Shown here piece after piece: positions 34,733 to 42,947 of a stretch of 64,000 nt of DNA. The first letter of the stretch is position 1; every line of letters begins with the position of its first letter. Below the pieces are notes generated by a model that worked only from the letters and a program-made list of their open reading frames with translations, did not search any database and was not told the DNA's origin. The translations under genes were made by a program, and so were the position numbers. The stretch comes from Flavobacteriaceae bacterium UBA2540 (lineage in GTDB: Bacteria > Bacteroidota > Bacteroidia > Flavobacteriales > Flavobacteriaceae): assembly GCA_002340765.1 (NCBI GenBank), contig DDMS01000025.1:1-64000 (forward strand). The letters are read 5' to 3'.

Positions 34733-35677
34733 TTATGAAGTGATTTGTAATAGTTTTGAAGTGCTGCTTTGATAGATAAAGCTGTATTTTTTTGAACCTC
34801 CTAAATAGGTTTCTTCATTTCTAATTTGCCCATAAAAATTCAATTGCTTCTCCAGAACATCTTTTCCTTTTTTAGATAATTTTACAGGATTGAAAGACGA
34901 GAATAGTTTTTGTAGATTTCTTAAATGATTTTCATATTGCACGTCACCAAATCCATAGATTTCATCTTCTTGCAATAAATTTATAATCAATTCATTTTTA
35001 GTTGCGAAATGGTGCGAATTTGCGGTTTTCAAAATGTTGTTTTCAACAATATTTAAACCATTTTCGATTGATGGAAAACGTTTCAAATGAGCTTCAATAG
35101 CTGAAGCTAAATACTGAAAAGGCGTCATTGGATTAAACTTATGAATAGCTTCTAATCGCAAAGGACTGTCTGAACAATACAATTGCCAAATATAATCAGC
35201 ATATTCAATATCATCTTGAGATAGCGTAACTCTGTTTTGGTAATATGTAATGATTTGCTCTTGATTTAGCATTGAAAATGGTTGAATTTTTTCATTTTTT
35301 CCTCCATTTACAGAGCCAACCAGAGTAATTTGATAACCATGCCTGTATCTTTTTAACCAACTTACGACTGCAATCATATTTATCTGACAGAACAAATCAT
35401 GCTCAAACCACAATACAATTTCGTTTTGTTCTCTCTTTTTACAAAGATTTCGATATTCTTTTAATGTGTATTCAATAAAAGTTTGTTTGTTTAATTTATA
35501 AGCAGTTTTTAAAAAGTAGAACCTATTTTTCCAGAAGGTTTCACTGCCTACATCTGAAGTAGTTTTACCTTCGCAAAGCATTTCTCTCCAAGTAATAAAT
35601 TCACCAGAAAACTGTAATTTTTTCAGATAGTTGGTAGTACTATCGCCATTTGTAATATGTAAAATTGATGCTTTCAT
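34733..35677 (-). CDS. DUF1835 domain protein
   Basis: A 314-residue cytosolic protein. The N-terminal 130 residues match DUF1835 (ILHITNGDSTTNYLKKL, FITWREMLCEGKT, VLWFEHDLFCQINM), a domain of unknown function with an alpha/beta outline; the rest contains a winged-helix-like helical part. It opens the tightly packed trio with the nucleoside phosphorylase and substrate-binding-fold genes, 52 bases downstream of the SUI1 gene on the same strand. Function unknown. Confidence 0.8.
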   Translation of the reverse strand: MKASILHITNGDSTTNYLKKLQFSGEFITWREMLCEGKTTSDVGSETFWKNRFYFLKTAYKLNKQTFIEYTLKEYRNLCKKREQNEIVLWFEHDLFCQINMIAVVSWLKRYRHGYQITLVGSVNGGKNEKIQPFSMLNQEQIITYYQNRVTLSQDDIEYADYIWQLYCSDSPLRLEAIHKFNPMTPFQYLASAIEAHLKRFPSIENGLNIVENNILKTANSHHFATKNELIINLLQEDEIYGFGDVQYENHLRNLQKLFSSFNPVKLSKKGKDVLEKQLNFYGQIRNEETYLGGSKKYSFIYQSSTSKLLQITS

Positions 35678-35729
35678 AATCTTTTAAAACGTTTTTTTGA
35701 ATTCTTTACTACTGAAAGTGGATGTTAAA

Positions 35730-36053
35730 TTATCCTCCTACGCGTTTTACTTTAAATCCTTTTTCTTGAAGGAATTTCATGATTTTGTCTCGATAATCTC
35801 CTTGAATAATAATGGTATAATCCTTAAAACTTCCACCAACACAAAACAAAGTTTTAATTTCTTTCGCAAGCAGTTTAAAATCTTCTGTTGCACCATTAAA
35901 ACCTTCAATAATAGTGATGGGTTTTCCTTTTCGTTTTTCGTATTTACAAATCAGGGGCTCGTTTTGCCACCAAAAAGTGTTTTTTTCTTTGATAGGTTCG
36001 TTAATAACAACGTGTTCTGGAAATAAATTTTTTAACTGTTCTTTTAAATCCAT
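35730..36053 (-). CDS. SUI1/YciH-type translation initiation factor homologue
   Basis: A 107-residue protein. The C-terminal 80 residues form the SUI1 domain: GKPITIIEGFNGATEDFKLL, KEIKTLFCVGGSFKD, IIIQGDYRDKI and the terminal KRVGG. Eukaryotic eIF1 of this fold checks start codons; bacterial YciH lowers leaky initiation under stress. A role in start selection is therefore likely. Its ATG shares one base with the TAA of the upstream oxygenase gene (TAATG). Confidence 0.9.
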   Translation of the reverse strand: MDLKEQLKNLFPEHVVINEPIKEKNTFWWQNEPLICKYEKRKGKPITIIEGFNGATEDFKLLAKEIKTLFCVGGSFKDYTIIIQGDYRDKIMKFLQEKGFKVKRVGG

Positions 36054-37000
36054 TATTTTTTCAATCCTAATTCTTTTAAACGCTCATCTAAAAATTCTCC
36101 TGCAGTGATGTCATCAAACTGTTTTGAATTGTTTTCGTCAATACAATTTTCTAAAACATCCAATTTCATTTCAGAAATTGGGTGCATAAAAAACGGAATT
36201 GAATATCTTGAGGTTCCCCACAATTCTCTTGGTGGGTTTATAACTCTGTGAATGGTAGATTTTAATTTGTTATTGCTGTGACGTGACAACATATCACCCA
36301 CATTGATCATCAGTTCATCTGGCTCAGCCATGGCATCAATCCATTCTCCTTTGTGGTTTTGCACTTGCAATCCTTTACCTTGAGCTCCCATTAATAGCGT
36401 AATTAGATTTATATCTCCGTGAGCAGCAGCTCTTTCAGCGCCTTTTGGTTCGGTTTCAATTGGTGGATAATGAATTGGACGCAAAATACTATTACCATTT
36501 TTGATATAATTATCAAAATAAGTTTCTTCCAAATTCAAATGCAATGCCAAAGCACGCAAAACATATTTGGCAGTTTTTTCGAGCATTTTATAGGTTTCTT
36601 TTCCTACTTCATTGAATTTTGGCAACTCTTCAACAATCACGTTTGCTGGATATTCTGCTTCCAAAGCAGGGTTGTTTTCAACATATTGACCAAAATGCCA
36701 AAACTCTTTTAAATCACCTTCTTTTTTTCCTTTGGCAGCTTCTTTTCCAAAAGAAACATAGCCTCTTTGACCTCCTATACTAGGAATTTCATATTTTTCT
36801 TTGACTTCCAAGGGTAAATCAAAAAAGTTTTTTATTTCTGCATATAAATCAGTCACTAATTTATCATCCAAAAAATGACCTTTCAAGGCAACAAAACCTA
36901 TATTTTCGTATGCATTTCCAATTTCTTCAATGAATTTTTGTTTTTTAGAAGGATCTTCAGATAAAAAATCAGCAAGATTTACGCTAGGTATGATATTCAT
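36053..37000 (-). CDS. 2-oxoglutarate/Fe(II)-dependent oxygenase, isopenicillin N synthase family
   Basis: A 315-residue enzyme. The N-terminal DIOX_N part (IPSVNLADFLSED, YENIGFVALKGH) is followed by the double-stranded beta helix with HGDINLITLL (iron His and Asp), the second His in KSTIHRVINP and the Arg-x-Ser of GTSRYSIPFF for 2-oxoglutarate. All iron ligands are present. Bacterial members hydroxylate or cyclise small molecules; some make ethylene or modify amino acids. Translationally coupled to the SUI1 gene. Substrate unknown. Confidence 0.9.
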   Translation of the reverse strand: MNIIPSVNLADFLSEDPSKKQKFIEEIGNAYENIGFVALKGHFLDDKLVTDLYAEIKNFFDLPLEVKEKYEIPSIGGQRGYVSFGKEAAKGKKEGDLKEFWHFGQYVENNPALEAEYPANVIVEELPKFNEVGKETYKMLEKTAKYVLRALALHLNLEETYFDNYIKNGNSILRPIHYPPIETEPKGAERAAAHGDINLITLLMGAQGKGLQVQNHKGEWIDAMAEPDELMINVGDMLSRHSNNKLKSTIHRVINPPRELWGTSRYSIPFFMHPISEMKLDVLENCIDENNSKQFDDITAGEFLDERLKELGLKK

Positions 37001-37052
37001 GTGTTGTTTTTTAATTGGGCAATAAATTTAGTAAAAAAAATAGCGCGGGAGA

Positions 37053-37763
37053 TTATTTTTTTGAAAACGGGATTAAATAACTCAATGTGTAATTAAAACC
37101 AAATCCAGTTCCGCTTTCAAAAATTTGGTTAAAACCAGGTGAAAAAAGAGTTTGGAAATTGTCAGGTTCTTTTACAAACATCATTACTTTATAGGAAACA
37201 CTTGCGCTTACAAAAAAGTGCTTGAAAGTTTCAACTTTAAAACCTACCATCAATTCAGACCAATGCGAATTTAAATTATCAGTTTGCCCGCTAATAATAG
37301 GATTTGCAGGAAAATACGAAGTATTCACATTTGGCGTAAAATTATTTATTTTTTGTTCAAAAAAACTCAAACCATATCTGTATCCCACAAAAATCTCATT
37401 GTTCATGTCCAGCCAATTTTCATATGCATTGTAGTTGAAACCCATTCGAATATACGTCCCTTTTGCAGTAGAATTGGTATAATATTCTTGAGTTGTTTCT
37501 TCTTCAAAACCAATTTCAGTGGCAATAAATAATCTTTTTTTGATTCGGTAATCTGCTACCAATTCCAATCCGGTATAACTATCGCCAATAAAACCTTTGA
37601 TGGGTTTGCTGATGTCTATTCCAATACGAATTCCGTAAGGAGATTTATAAACAATAGAATCTTTATCTGTTGATAAAGTATCAATCTTTTGTTCTTGAGC
37701 CACTGTTTCAGCAAGCACAAACATCGCAATAATGCTAATGAAATATTTGAACATGTGCTGCAT
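37053..37763 (-). CDS. DUF6048 family outer-membrane protein
   Basis: A 236-residue exported beta-barrel-like protein (signal peptide MFKYFISIIAMFVLAETVAQ). It has alternating aromatic strands (YTGLELVADYRI, FVGYRYGLSFFEQ, VGFKVETFKHFFVSASVSYK) and ends in an aromatic strand. It matches the flavobacterial family DUF6048, usually encoded directly after a DUF6452 lipoprotein, as here; the two overlap by about 29 bases. The start could also be 37754. Function unknown; the constant pairing suggests one complex in the outer membrane. Confidence 0.8.
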   Translation of the reverse strand: MQHMFKYFISIIAMFVLAETVAQEQKIDTLSTDKDSIVYKSPYGIRIGIDISKPIKGFIGDSYTGLELVADYRIKKRLFIATEIGFEEETTQEYYTNSTAKGTYIRMGFNYNAYENWLDMNNEIFVGYRYGLSFFEQKINNFTPNVNTSYFPANPIISGQTDNLNSHWSELMVGFKVETFKHFFVSASVSYKVMMFVKEPDNFQTLFSPGFNQIFESGTGFGFNYTLSYLIPFSKK

Positions 37764-38184
37764 TTTGATTCTTTATTGTTATAGTTGTCACCTCAAAATC
37801 AGCAATCCAAGTGTTGCTGGAAATGTAAGAAACTTCGTCAAAATTCACTTTGAATCCACAAGAACGAGAAACATAAATTTGCTGAGGGGTGTATTGAATT
37901 GTAAACTGATTCACCACATTTCCTTTTGAAAAATTATATACAGTTTCATTGGCAATCGAATTTAATGGAATTGAAATAGAATCTGTTGATTGATTCACTA
38001 AAATACTGTCTTTTCCTGCAGCCCAAACATATAATTGGTTCACATTTTTTAGTTGTGTTTTGTTGACATTGTCATAAAAACGCAAAACTAATTTGGGTGT
38101 AATGGGATTTAGAGTGCAAAAATCATCTTTTTCACAAGAAGTTATCACACAGAAAAGCACTAAAATAGTGAGTATTTTTTTCAT
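37735..38184 (-). CDS. DUF6452 family lipoprotein
   Basis: A 149-residue lipoprotein; signal peptide MKKILTILVLFCVITSC, Cys at 17. The body is beta-rich with two further Cys (DFCTLNP and SRSCGFKV) that could form a disulfide. It matches the family usually paired with DUF6048. An upstream in-frame ATG at 38208 lies inside the pterin dehydratase gene and would disturb the signal peptide, so 38184 is used, one base after that gene's stop. Confidence 0.8.
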   Translation of the reverse strand: MKKILTILVLFCVITSCEKDDFCTLNPITPKLVLRFYDNVNKTQLKNVNQLYVWAAGKDSILVNQSTDSISIPLNSIANETVYNFSKGNVVNQFTIQYTPQQIYVSRSCGFKVNFDEVSYISSNTWIADFEVTTITIKNQNAAHVQIFH

Positions 38185-38185
38185 A

Positions 38186-38497
38186 TTAATCCTCTTCATC
38201 TTCATCAATCTCTTCCACTTCTACAATTTTATTAATTGCAGTTGCCAATTTAAAATCCAAATCTGTGACACCTCCTACATCATGAGTTGTTAGTTTTATT
38301 TCTAGCGTGTTATAGATATTTGTCCATTCAGGATGGTGGTTTAACGCTTCACATTCGAAAGCAATTCTGTTCATTGCAGACATGCAATCTTTGAAATTAT
38401 CAAATTCAAAATCAGTAATTAATGCATCATTTTCATATTCCCAATCAATAAGTTTGACAAGTCTTTCTTCGATTTCTAATGTAGTAAGTTTTTTCAT
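38186..38497 (-). CDS. phhB: 4a-hydroxytetrahydrobiopterin dehydratase
   Basis: A 103-residue protein of full length. It dehydrates 4a-hydroxy-tetrahydropterin made by aromatic amino acid hydroxylases, recycling the cofactor. The active-site motif ALNHHPEWTNIYNTLEI with its His pair and the later TTHDVGGVTDLDF are intact. The C-terminus is acidic (EEIDEDEED). folE, which makes the pterin ring, lies about 10 kb away. It heads the long leftward run that includes DUF6452 and DUF6048. Confidence 0.93.
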   Translation of the reverse strand: MKKLTTLEIEERLVKLIDWEYENDALITDFEFDNFKDCMSAMNRIAFECEALNHHPEWTNIYNTLEIKLTTHDVGGVTDLDFKLATAINKIVEVEEIDEDEED

Positions 38498-38518
38498 AAT
38501 TCAAAAGTAGTAAAATAC

Positions 38519-38674
38519 TTATTGAAAAACGATTTTTGAGGATTGATTTTCAAGCAATGAGTGAAGTGATTCGCTTTCTGCTAAAAATATTTTTTTTGTA
38601 GTTTTTCCAATATTTCCTGCTCGAATAATAACAGCAAAATTGTTTTCTGATGTTTTGTTGATAGGATTAATTTC
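38519..38674 (-). pseudogene. Possible C-terminal relic of an unidentified gene
   Basis: The minus strand has about 50 codons ending in a stop at 38519 that look protein-like rather than AT noise: NNFAVIIRAGNIGKTTKKIF, then LAESESLHSLLENQSSK and IVFQ. No start is available; a run of T and a stop precede it. It may be the tail of a gene lost by deletion. The family was not recognised. Confidence 0.35.
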
Positions 38675-38786
38675 TTATAAAAAAAAGGGATATTTTTTCT
38701 TCTTGTTATTTTCATTCAATTTTTTTAGGGTTTTTAGAGAATCTTATCTCTTTGATTGCACAATTATCAAATTTGGAAAATATTTT

Positions 38787-39130
38787 TTAATCAAAATCGT
38801 ACCCATTTTCTATGATTGCTATTTCTTCTTCCGTAAAACCATACAATGTGAAAACCAATTGATCAATTTGGGCTACTAAAGTTGTTGTGCCTGATTTTGG
38901 GTTTTTGCTTTTTAATTTCAATGATTTTCGACAAAAAGACAGTAATTTGATTTTAAATTTCTTTATTTGGTTCAATTAAAAGTAATTTTAATAATGGTGC
39001 TTTATCAATTTGATAATTATTTCCTTGCATTTTACCCTTATGCTTTAACCAAAATTCAATCAAAGTTTAATTAAGTAAACCTGTTAAAAATTTTTGATTT
39101 AATCGACTTGTTTTTATTACATAAAATGTT
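38787..39130 (-). pseudogene. C-terminal relic of a type IIG (Eco57I/TaqI-like) restriction-modification enzyme
   Basis: Read leftward from about 39130: TSRLNQKFLTGLLN, a TAA, TLIEFWLKHKGKMQGNNYQI, DKAPLLKLLLIEPNKEI, another TAA, NQITVF and IIEI, then a frameshift into NPKSGTTTLVAQIDQLVFTL and YGFTEEEIAIIENGYDFD. This is the TaqI-like specificity domain and the closing helix (IDQLVYxLYGLTEEE) of type IIG restriction-methylase fusions. About 110 codons remain of roughly 1000. No methylase motif is nearby, so the system is dead here. Confidence 0.82.
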
Positions 39131-39132
39131 AC

Positions 39133-39162
39133 AAAAACAAAAACCGAGCATTGCTCGGTTTT
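39133..39162 (-). terminator. Terminator of the M28 peptidase gene
   Basis: AAAACCGAGC and GCTCGGTTTT form a perfect 10-base stem with a three-base loop; on the minus strand it is followed by a T-rich run. It lies about 40 bases beyond the peptidase stop. Confidence 0.75.
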
Positions 39163-39200
39163 ATTAAGTGAAGTTTCACAAGTGATTGCTTGTTTTTTTC

Positions 39201-40232
39201 TTATTTTTTTTCAGCTTTGTCAGCAACAATTTTGTTTTCTCTGTTTGCTACTTCCCAAGCAGTATGGAAAACCAATTTTGTTCTGTTTTCTAACAATTCA
39301 TAGTTAATTTTGTCAGGAGTATCTGTTGGTTTGTGATAATCAACGTGTGTTCCATTAAAATAAAAAATAATTGGCACGTTTAATTTTGCAAAATTATAAT
39401 GGTCTGAACGAAAGTAAAAACGATTTGGATCGTTTTCGTCATTGTATTTATAATCTAAATTGATTTTTGTGTATTTTTTGTTGATTTCTTCAGACAACTT
39501 ATGCAATTCAGTGCTCAATTTATCAGAACCAATCAAATACACATAATTTGGATCTGATTTGTGACGATCATCAATTCTTCCAATCATGTCAATGTTCAAA
39601 TCACACACAGTATTTGAAATTGGAAAAATTGGGTTTTCAGTATAAAATTGCGAACCTAACAATCCTTTTTCTTCGCCAGTAACATGCAAAAATAAGATAG
39701 AACGTTTAGGTCCTTTTCCTTCTTTTCCAGCCATTTGAAACGCTTGCGCAATTTCTAACATTGCCACTGTTCCTGATCCATCATCATCAGCACCATTATA
39801 AATTTCTCCATTTTTAACGCCTTCGTGATCAAGGTGTGCTGAGATTATGACAATTTCGTCTGGTTTTTCTGTTCCTTTTATAAAAGCCACTACATTTTCA
39901 GAGTCTTTCAATGAAACTTGTCTTTTGCGTTTGTTTAAAAATTCCGCAGGAACTTTTTGAAAATAATCGTCAATACCAATTGGCGATGCAATTCCTTGAC
40001 TCACATAAAAGTCTTTTAAATAGGCAATTGCTTTCTTTTGGCCTGGTTCGCCAGTATCTCTTCCTTCAAACTCATCAGAAGCATAAATAAATAAATGCTT
40101 TCCCAACTCTTTTGCAGTAATAGTTGCTGCATATTTTGCAGCATGGTCTATATTGGCAACTTCAGTAACTTTTTTGTTGGTTCCACAGGCGCTCAATACA
40201 AGTGCAATAGCAATAAAAAGAATTTTTTTCAT
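39201..40232 (-). CDS. M28 family metallopeptidase lipoprotein
   Basis: A 343-residue lipoprotein; signal peptide MKKILFIAIALVLSAC, Cys at 16. The zinc peptidase domain shows AHLDHEG (first His/Asp), GADDDGSGTVAML (bridging Asp), HVTGEEKGLLGSQF (catalytic Glu pair), NIDMIGRID and FRSDHYNFAKLNVPIIFY. All metal ligands are present. It should be an aminopeptidase or carboxypeptidase acting on peptides in the periplasm or at the outer membrane. Strong terminator downstream; monocistronic. Confidence 0.93.
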   Translation of the reverse strand: MKKILFIAIALVLSACGTNKKVTEVANIDHAAKYAATITAKELGKHLFIYASDEFEGRDTGEPGQKKAIAYLKDFYVSQGIASPIGIDDYFQKVPAEFLNKRKRQVSLKDSENVVAFIKGTEKPDEIVIISAHLDHEGVKNGEIYNGADDDGSGTVAMLEIAQAFQMAGKEGKGPKRSILFLHVTGEEKGLLGSQFYTENPIFPISNTVCDLNIDMIGRIDDRHKSDPNYVYLIGSDKLSTELHKLSEEINKKYTKINLDYKYNDENDPNRFYFRSDHYNFAKLNVPIIFYFNGTHVDYHKPTDTPDKINYELLENRTKLVFHTAWEVANRENKIVADKAEKK

Positions 40233-40355
40233 AAAATAATGACTGTTTAATTGTGGTTATAACTTTATTTTTCAAAAGTAAGGAAAAAATGCAACAATGT
40301 ATTAATTTAACAATGTATCAATGTATAAGTGTTTAAATAAATAATTAAATAATGA

Positions 40356-40384
40356 AGGGTTTAATCGTTGAACAATTAAACCCT
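40356..40384. repeat. Perfect 10-base inverted repeat, possible hairpin
   Basis: AGGGTTTAAT (40356-40365) and ATTAAACCCT (40375-40384) flank nine bases. A further copy of ACAATTAAACCCC follows at about 40396-40408, against the stop of the small secreted gene. It may end transcription of that gene, but there is no clear T tract. To its left, 40290-40330 has repeats of AATGTAT type, like other spacers here. Confidence 0.45.
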
Positions 40385-40408
40385 CACATCTTTATACAAT
40401 TAAACCCC

Positions 40409-40690
40409 CTATGGAGTATAGTTTTTTCTTTTTGGACCTTGCAAATCATGCATTTTTCTATTTCCGATGGTAACTTTTAATTCTGAAGTTGTTGCCCAAT
40501 CCCAAGGACTTAAATTTTTAAGTTCTGGCGATCTTAATTCGTGGGCTACAACAACTTTAAAGTTCAAAACGGTAGCCGTTTTTTTCACATCCCATACATT
40601 TGTGTTTTTAGCCTCCGGCCCAGTTACACGTTGCTGAGAAAAGACATTTCCTCCGAAAAACATCAAAAAAATAATTCCTAATTTTCTCAT
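40409..40690 (-). CDS. Small exported protein, unknown
   Basis: A 93-residue protein with a signal peptide (LGIIFLMFFGGNVFSQ). The mature part of about 75 residues contains VTGPEAKNTNVWDVKKT, SPELKNLSPWDWATTSE and ends MHDLQGPKRKNYTP. No family was recognised. The two segments GPEAKN and SPELKN have similar wording, hinting at an internal repeat. Monocistronic, between the M28 peptidase and the iron ABC genes. Confidence 0.65.
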   Translation of the reverse strand: MRKLGIIFLMFFGGNVFSQQRVTGPEAKNTNVWDVKKTATVLNFKVVVAHELRSPELKNLSPWDWATTSELKVTIGNRKMHDLQGPKRKNYTP

Positions 40691-41079
40691 AATAATTTCC
40701 TTTTGAGTAAGATATTTTCTATTTCAAAGATAGAAAACTAAAGAAAGTGGAGATGTTAAAAAATACTAAATTTCTTTAATATTTTATTTCATATTATGAA
40801 TTATGTAATAAATTAACTTAAATTCAAGCTAAATTTAATAATATTTAGTAAAAAACCGTTTTCGATATGAATAATTTTAGATATCCTTTTATTATTATGG
40901 TTGTTCTAATTTTTAAATTTTGGAGAATGGCAGTTTGCAAAGTTTGAATTACCTGACCTTTAGGCAACTTACAAAAAAGGACCAAATTCTTGGGTAGTTT
41001 TATGCTTTGAAAAGTAGTTTCAAAAAAAGGAAAAAGTAAGAATTGAATTTAAATAATTCTGACTAGCGGTTTACAAATA
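40691..41079. other. Gene-free spacer with a possible coding relic
   Basis: The first 230 bases are AT-rich without features. From 40919 to 41056 the plus strand reads FGEWQFAKFELPDL, TAG, ATYKKGPNSWVVLCFEK, TAG, FQKKEKVRIEFK and a final TAA in one frame. The stretch looks like a decayed C-terminus, but the family is not recognised and upstream codons give nothing readable. Confidence 0.35.
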
Positions 41080-41859
41080 TTATTTCATGACAAATTGTTG
41101 TAAAGTTTTGTCAAAACGAATCATTTCATCAGGAAATAACTTTTCAAACATATTTTTATCAATCAATTGTTGTGGAGTGCCTGTATGAAATTCATTTTCG
41201 ATCATTAGGGCTATTTCGTCCGAAAATTTGATTGCTAAATTCACTTCATGTGTTGAAATGAGAATGGTTTTTGAAGTTTCAGCCACCAATTTTTTCAATA
41301 CTTTAAAAATCTTTAAAGTATGGTGTAAATCCAAGTGTGCAGTGGGTTCATCAAGTATAATCAAAGGCGTATCTTGAGCCAAAGCACGAGCAATAAAAAC
41401 ACGTTGCAATTGTCCATCACTCAATTCATAAAAACGATTATGTTTTAAATGTTGAATTTCAGTAAGTTGCATGGCGTTATCTATACTAGTAATGTCGGTT
41501 TCAGATAATGTATCAACCCAATTTGTATAAGGCTGTCTTCCAAGTGCAATCAATTCGAAAACAGTAAGTTGACTTTCGGGCAATCGTTCTGTAAGCACTA
41601 AACTTACACAAGTTGCCAAACTCTTATTTGTATAACTTTTTAACGCCTTTTGTTGGATAAAAGCACTCCCTTTTAAAGGTTGTTGAATGTTGGAAAGCGT
41701 GCGTAGTAAGGTCGATTTTCCAATACCATTTTTGCCAAGAAGCGTGACAAATGTTCCTTTTTGAATATTAAAGTTGATGTTTTCGCTCACAACAGTTTGT
41801 GTCTTTTTTGAAGCGTAGCCAATGCTAAGATTTTCGGTATGTAAAATGTTGTTTTTCAT
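41080..41859 (-). CDS. Iron-siderophore/haem/cobalamin ABC importer, ATP-binding protein (FecE-like)
   Basis: A 259-residue ATPase: Walker A LLGKNGIGKST, signature ELSDGQLQRVFIARALA, Walker B LIILDEPTAHLD and switch ISTHEVN. ELIALGRQPYTNW is typical of the FecE/BtuD/HmuV group. It works with the FecCD permease encoded 17 bases upstream. No periplasmic binding protein gene is adjacent; it must be elsewhere. The FecA-like receptor at 1-3 kb could belong to the same uptake route, but only as a guess. Confidence 0.92.
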   Translation of the reverse strand: MKNNILHTENLSIGYASKKTQTVVSENINFNIQKGTFVTLLGKNGIGKSTLLRTLSNIQQPLKGSAFIQQKALKSYTNKSLATCVSLVLTERLPESQLTVFELIALGRQPYTNWVDTLSETDITSIDNAMQLTEIQHLKHNRFYELSDGQLQRVFIARALAQDTPLIILDEPTAHLDLHHTLKIFKVLKKLVAETSKTILISTHEVNLAIKFSDEIALMIENEFHTGTPQQLIDKNMFEKLFPDEMIRFDKTLQQFVMK

Positions 41860-41875
41860 AACAATATATTCAAAA

Positions 41876-42904
41876 TTAAACTACGAGTTTCTTTTTTCTG
41901 ATGAGTAACCAAATTACTATAGGCGCACCAAAAAGTGAGGTAATCGCATTGATAGGCAGGGTATATTCGCTTGTTGGCAATTGGGCAATCACATCACAAA
42001 TAAGCAACACAATGGCACCAATCAACGCAGTTGCAGGCAACAAAGTTTTGTGGTTTGAGGTTCCAAAAAATAAACGTGCTAGGTGAGGGACTGCCAATCC
42101 TACAAAAGCTATTGGACCTGAAAAAGCGGTAATAACACCAGTTAATAAACTGGTAATTAATAAAATAATATTCCTGCTTTTTTGAATGTGAATTCCCAAA
42201 CTTTTAGCGTAGTTTTCGCCTAAAAGCAAACTATTTAAGGGTTTGATTATTGGAAAAATGGCACACATTCCAACAGTATAAAAAATGCCAAAAATAAGGA
42301 GTTCATTCCAACTTAAATTGCCCAAACTACCAAAACTCCAAAATAAGAATTGTTGCAATTGGGTAGCTTCACTAAAATAAGATAAGACACTAATAATTGC
42401 GGATGCAAAACTGCCAAACATTAATCCAATAATCAAAATAGACATTGTATTTCTCACACTATTGGCTGCGAAAATTACTGCTGATAATACTAAAAATGCG
42501 CCTAAACTTGCAGCAATTGGTAATGTCCAATGTGTAATGGCTGATGAAGCCAAAAATCCTCCAAACAAACTAGCACTCAACAATAAAAAAGCAACACCCA
42601 AACTTGCGCCTGAGGAAATTCCCAGTACAAAAGGACCTGCTAACGGATTTCTGAACAAGGTTTGCATCAACAAACCACTCACAGAAAGTCCTGAGCCAAC
42701 CATCACAGAAGTAATTGCTTTCGGAATTCGGAAATTCAACACAATTATTTCCCAACTTTCTTTACTAGCATTTTTGCCCAAAAGAACAGCTATAATATCC
42801 TGAATTGGAATCATAACAGAGCCCAAACTGATGTTTAAAAAAAATGATACGATCCCTAAAACTGAGAGTATTAAAAAGTTTTTTTTGTAAGATGGGTTAT
42901 TCAT
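41876..42904 (-). CDS. FecCD-family iron transport permease
   Basis: A 342-residue inner-membrane protein with about ten helices. RIPKAITSVMVGSGLSVSGL, MQTLFRNPLAGPFVLGISSG and GPIAFVGLAVPHLARLFFG are the FecCD/BtuC signatures, the last including the coupling helix. A single gene serves as homodimer. It leads the two-gene importer operon with the FecE-like ATPase. Confidence 0.95.
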   Translation of the reverse strand: MNNPSYKKNFLILSVLGIVSFFLNISLGSVMIPIQDIIAVLLGKNASKESWEIIVLNFRIPKAITSVMVGSGLSVSGLLMQTLFRNPLAGPFVLGISSGASLGVAFLLLSASLFGGFLASSAITHWTLPIAASLGAFLVLSAVIFAANSVRNTMSILIIGLMFGSFASAIISVLSYFSEATQLQQFLFWSFGSLGNLSWNELLIFGIFYTVGMCAIFPIIKPLNSLLLGENYAKSLGIHIQKSRNIILLITSLLTGVITAFSGPIAFVGLAVPHLARLFFGTSNHKTLLPATALIGAIVLLICDVIAQLPTSEYTLPINAITSLFGAPIVIWLLIRKKKLVV

Positions 42905-42947
42905 ATTATGAGTTCAATGGTATTCAATTTTTTTAATTTTTACTTTT

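Noticed and set aside
38640..38879. 79-residue plus-strand open frame
   Set aside because: It is antisense to two coding relics and consists mostly of Phe and Leu from T runs.
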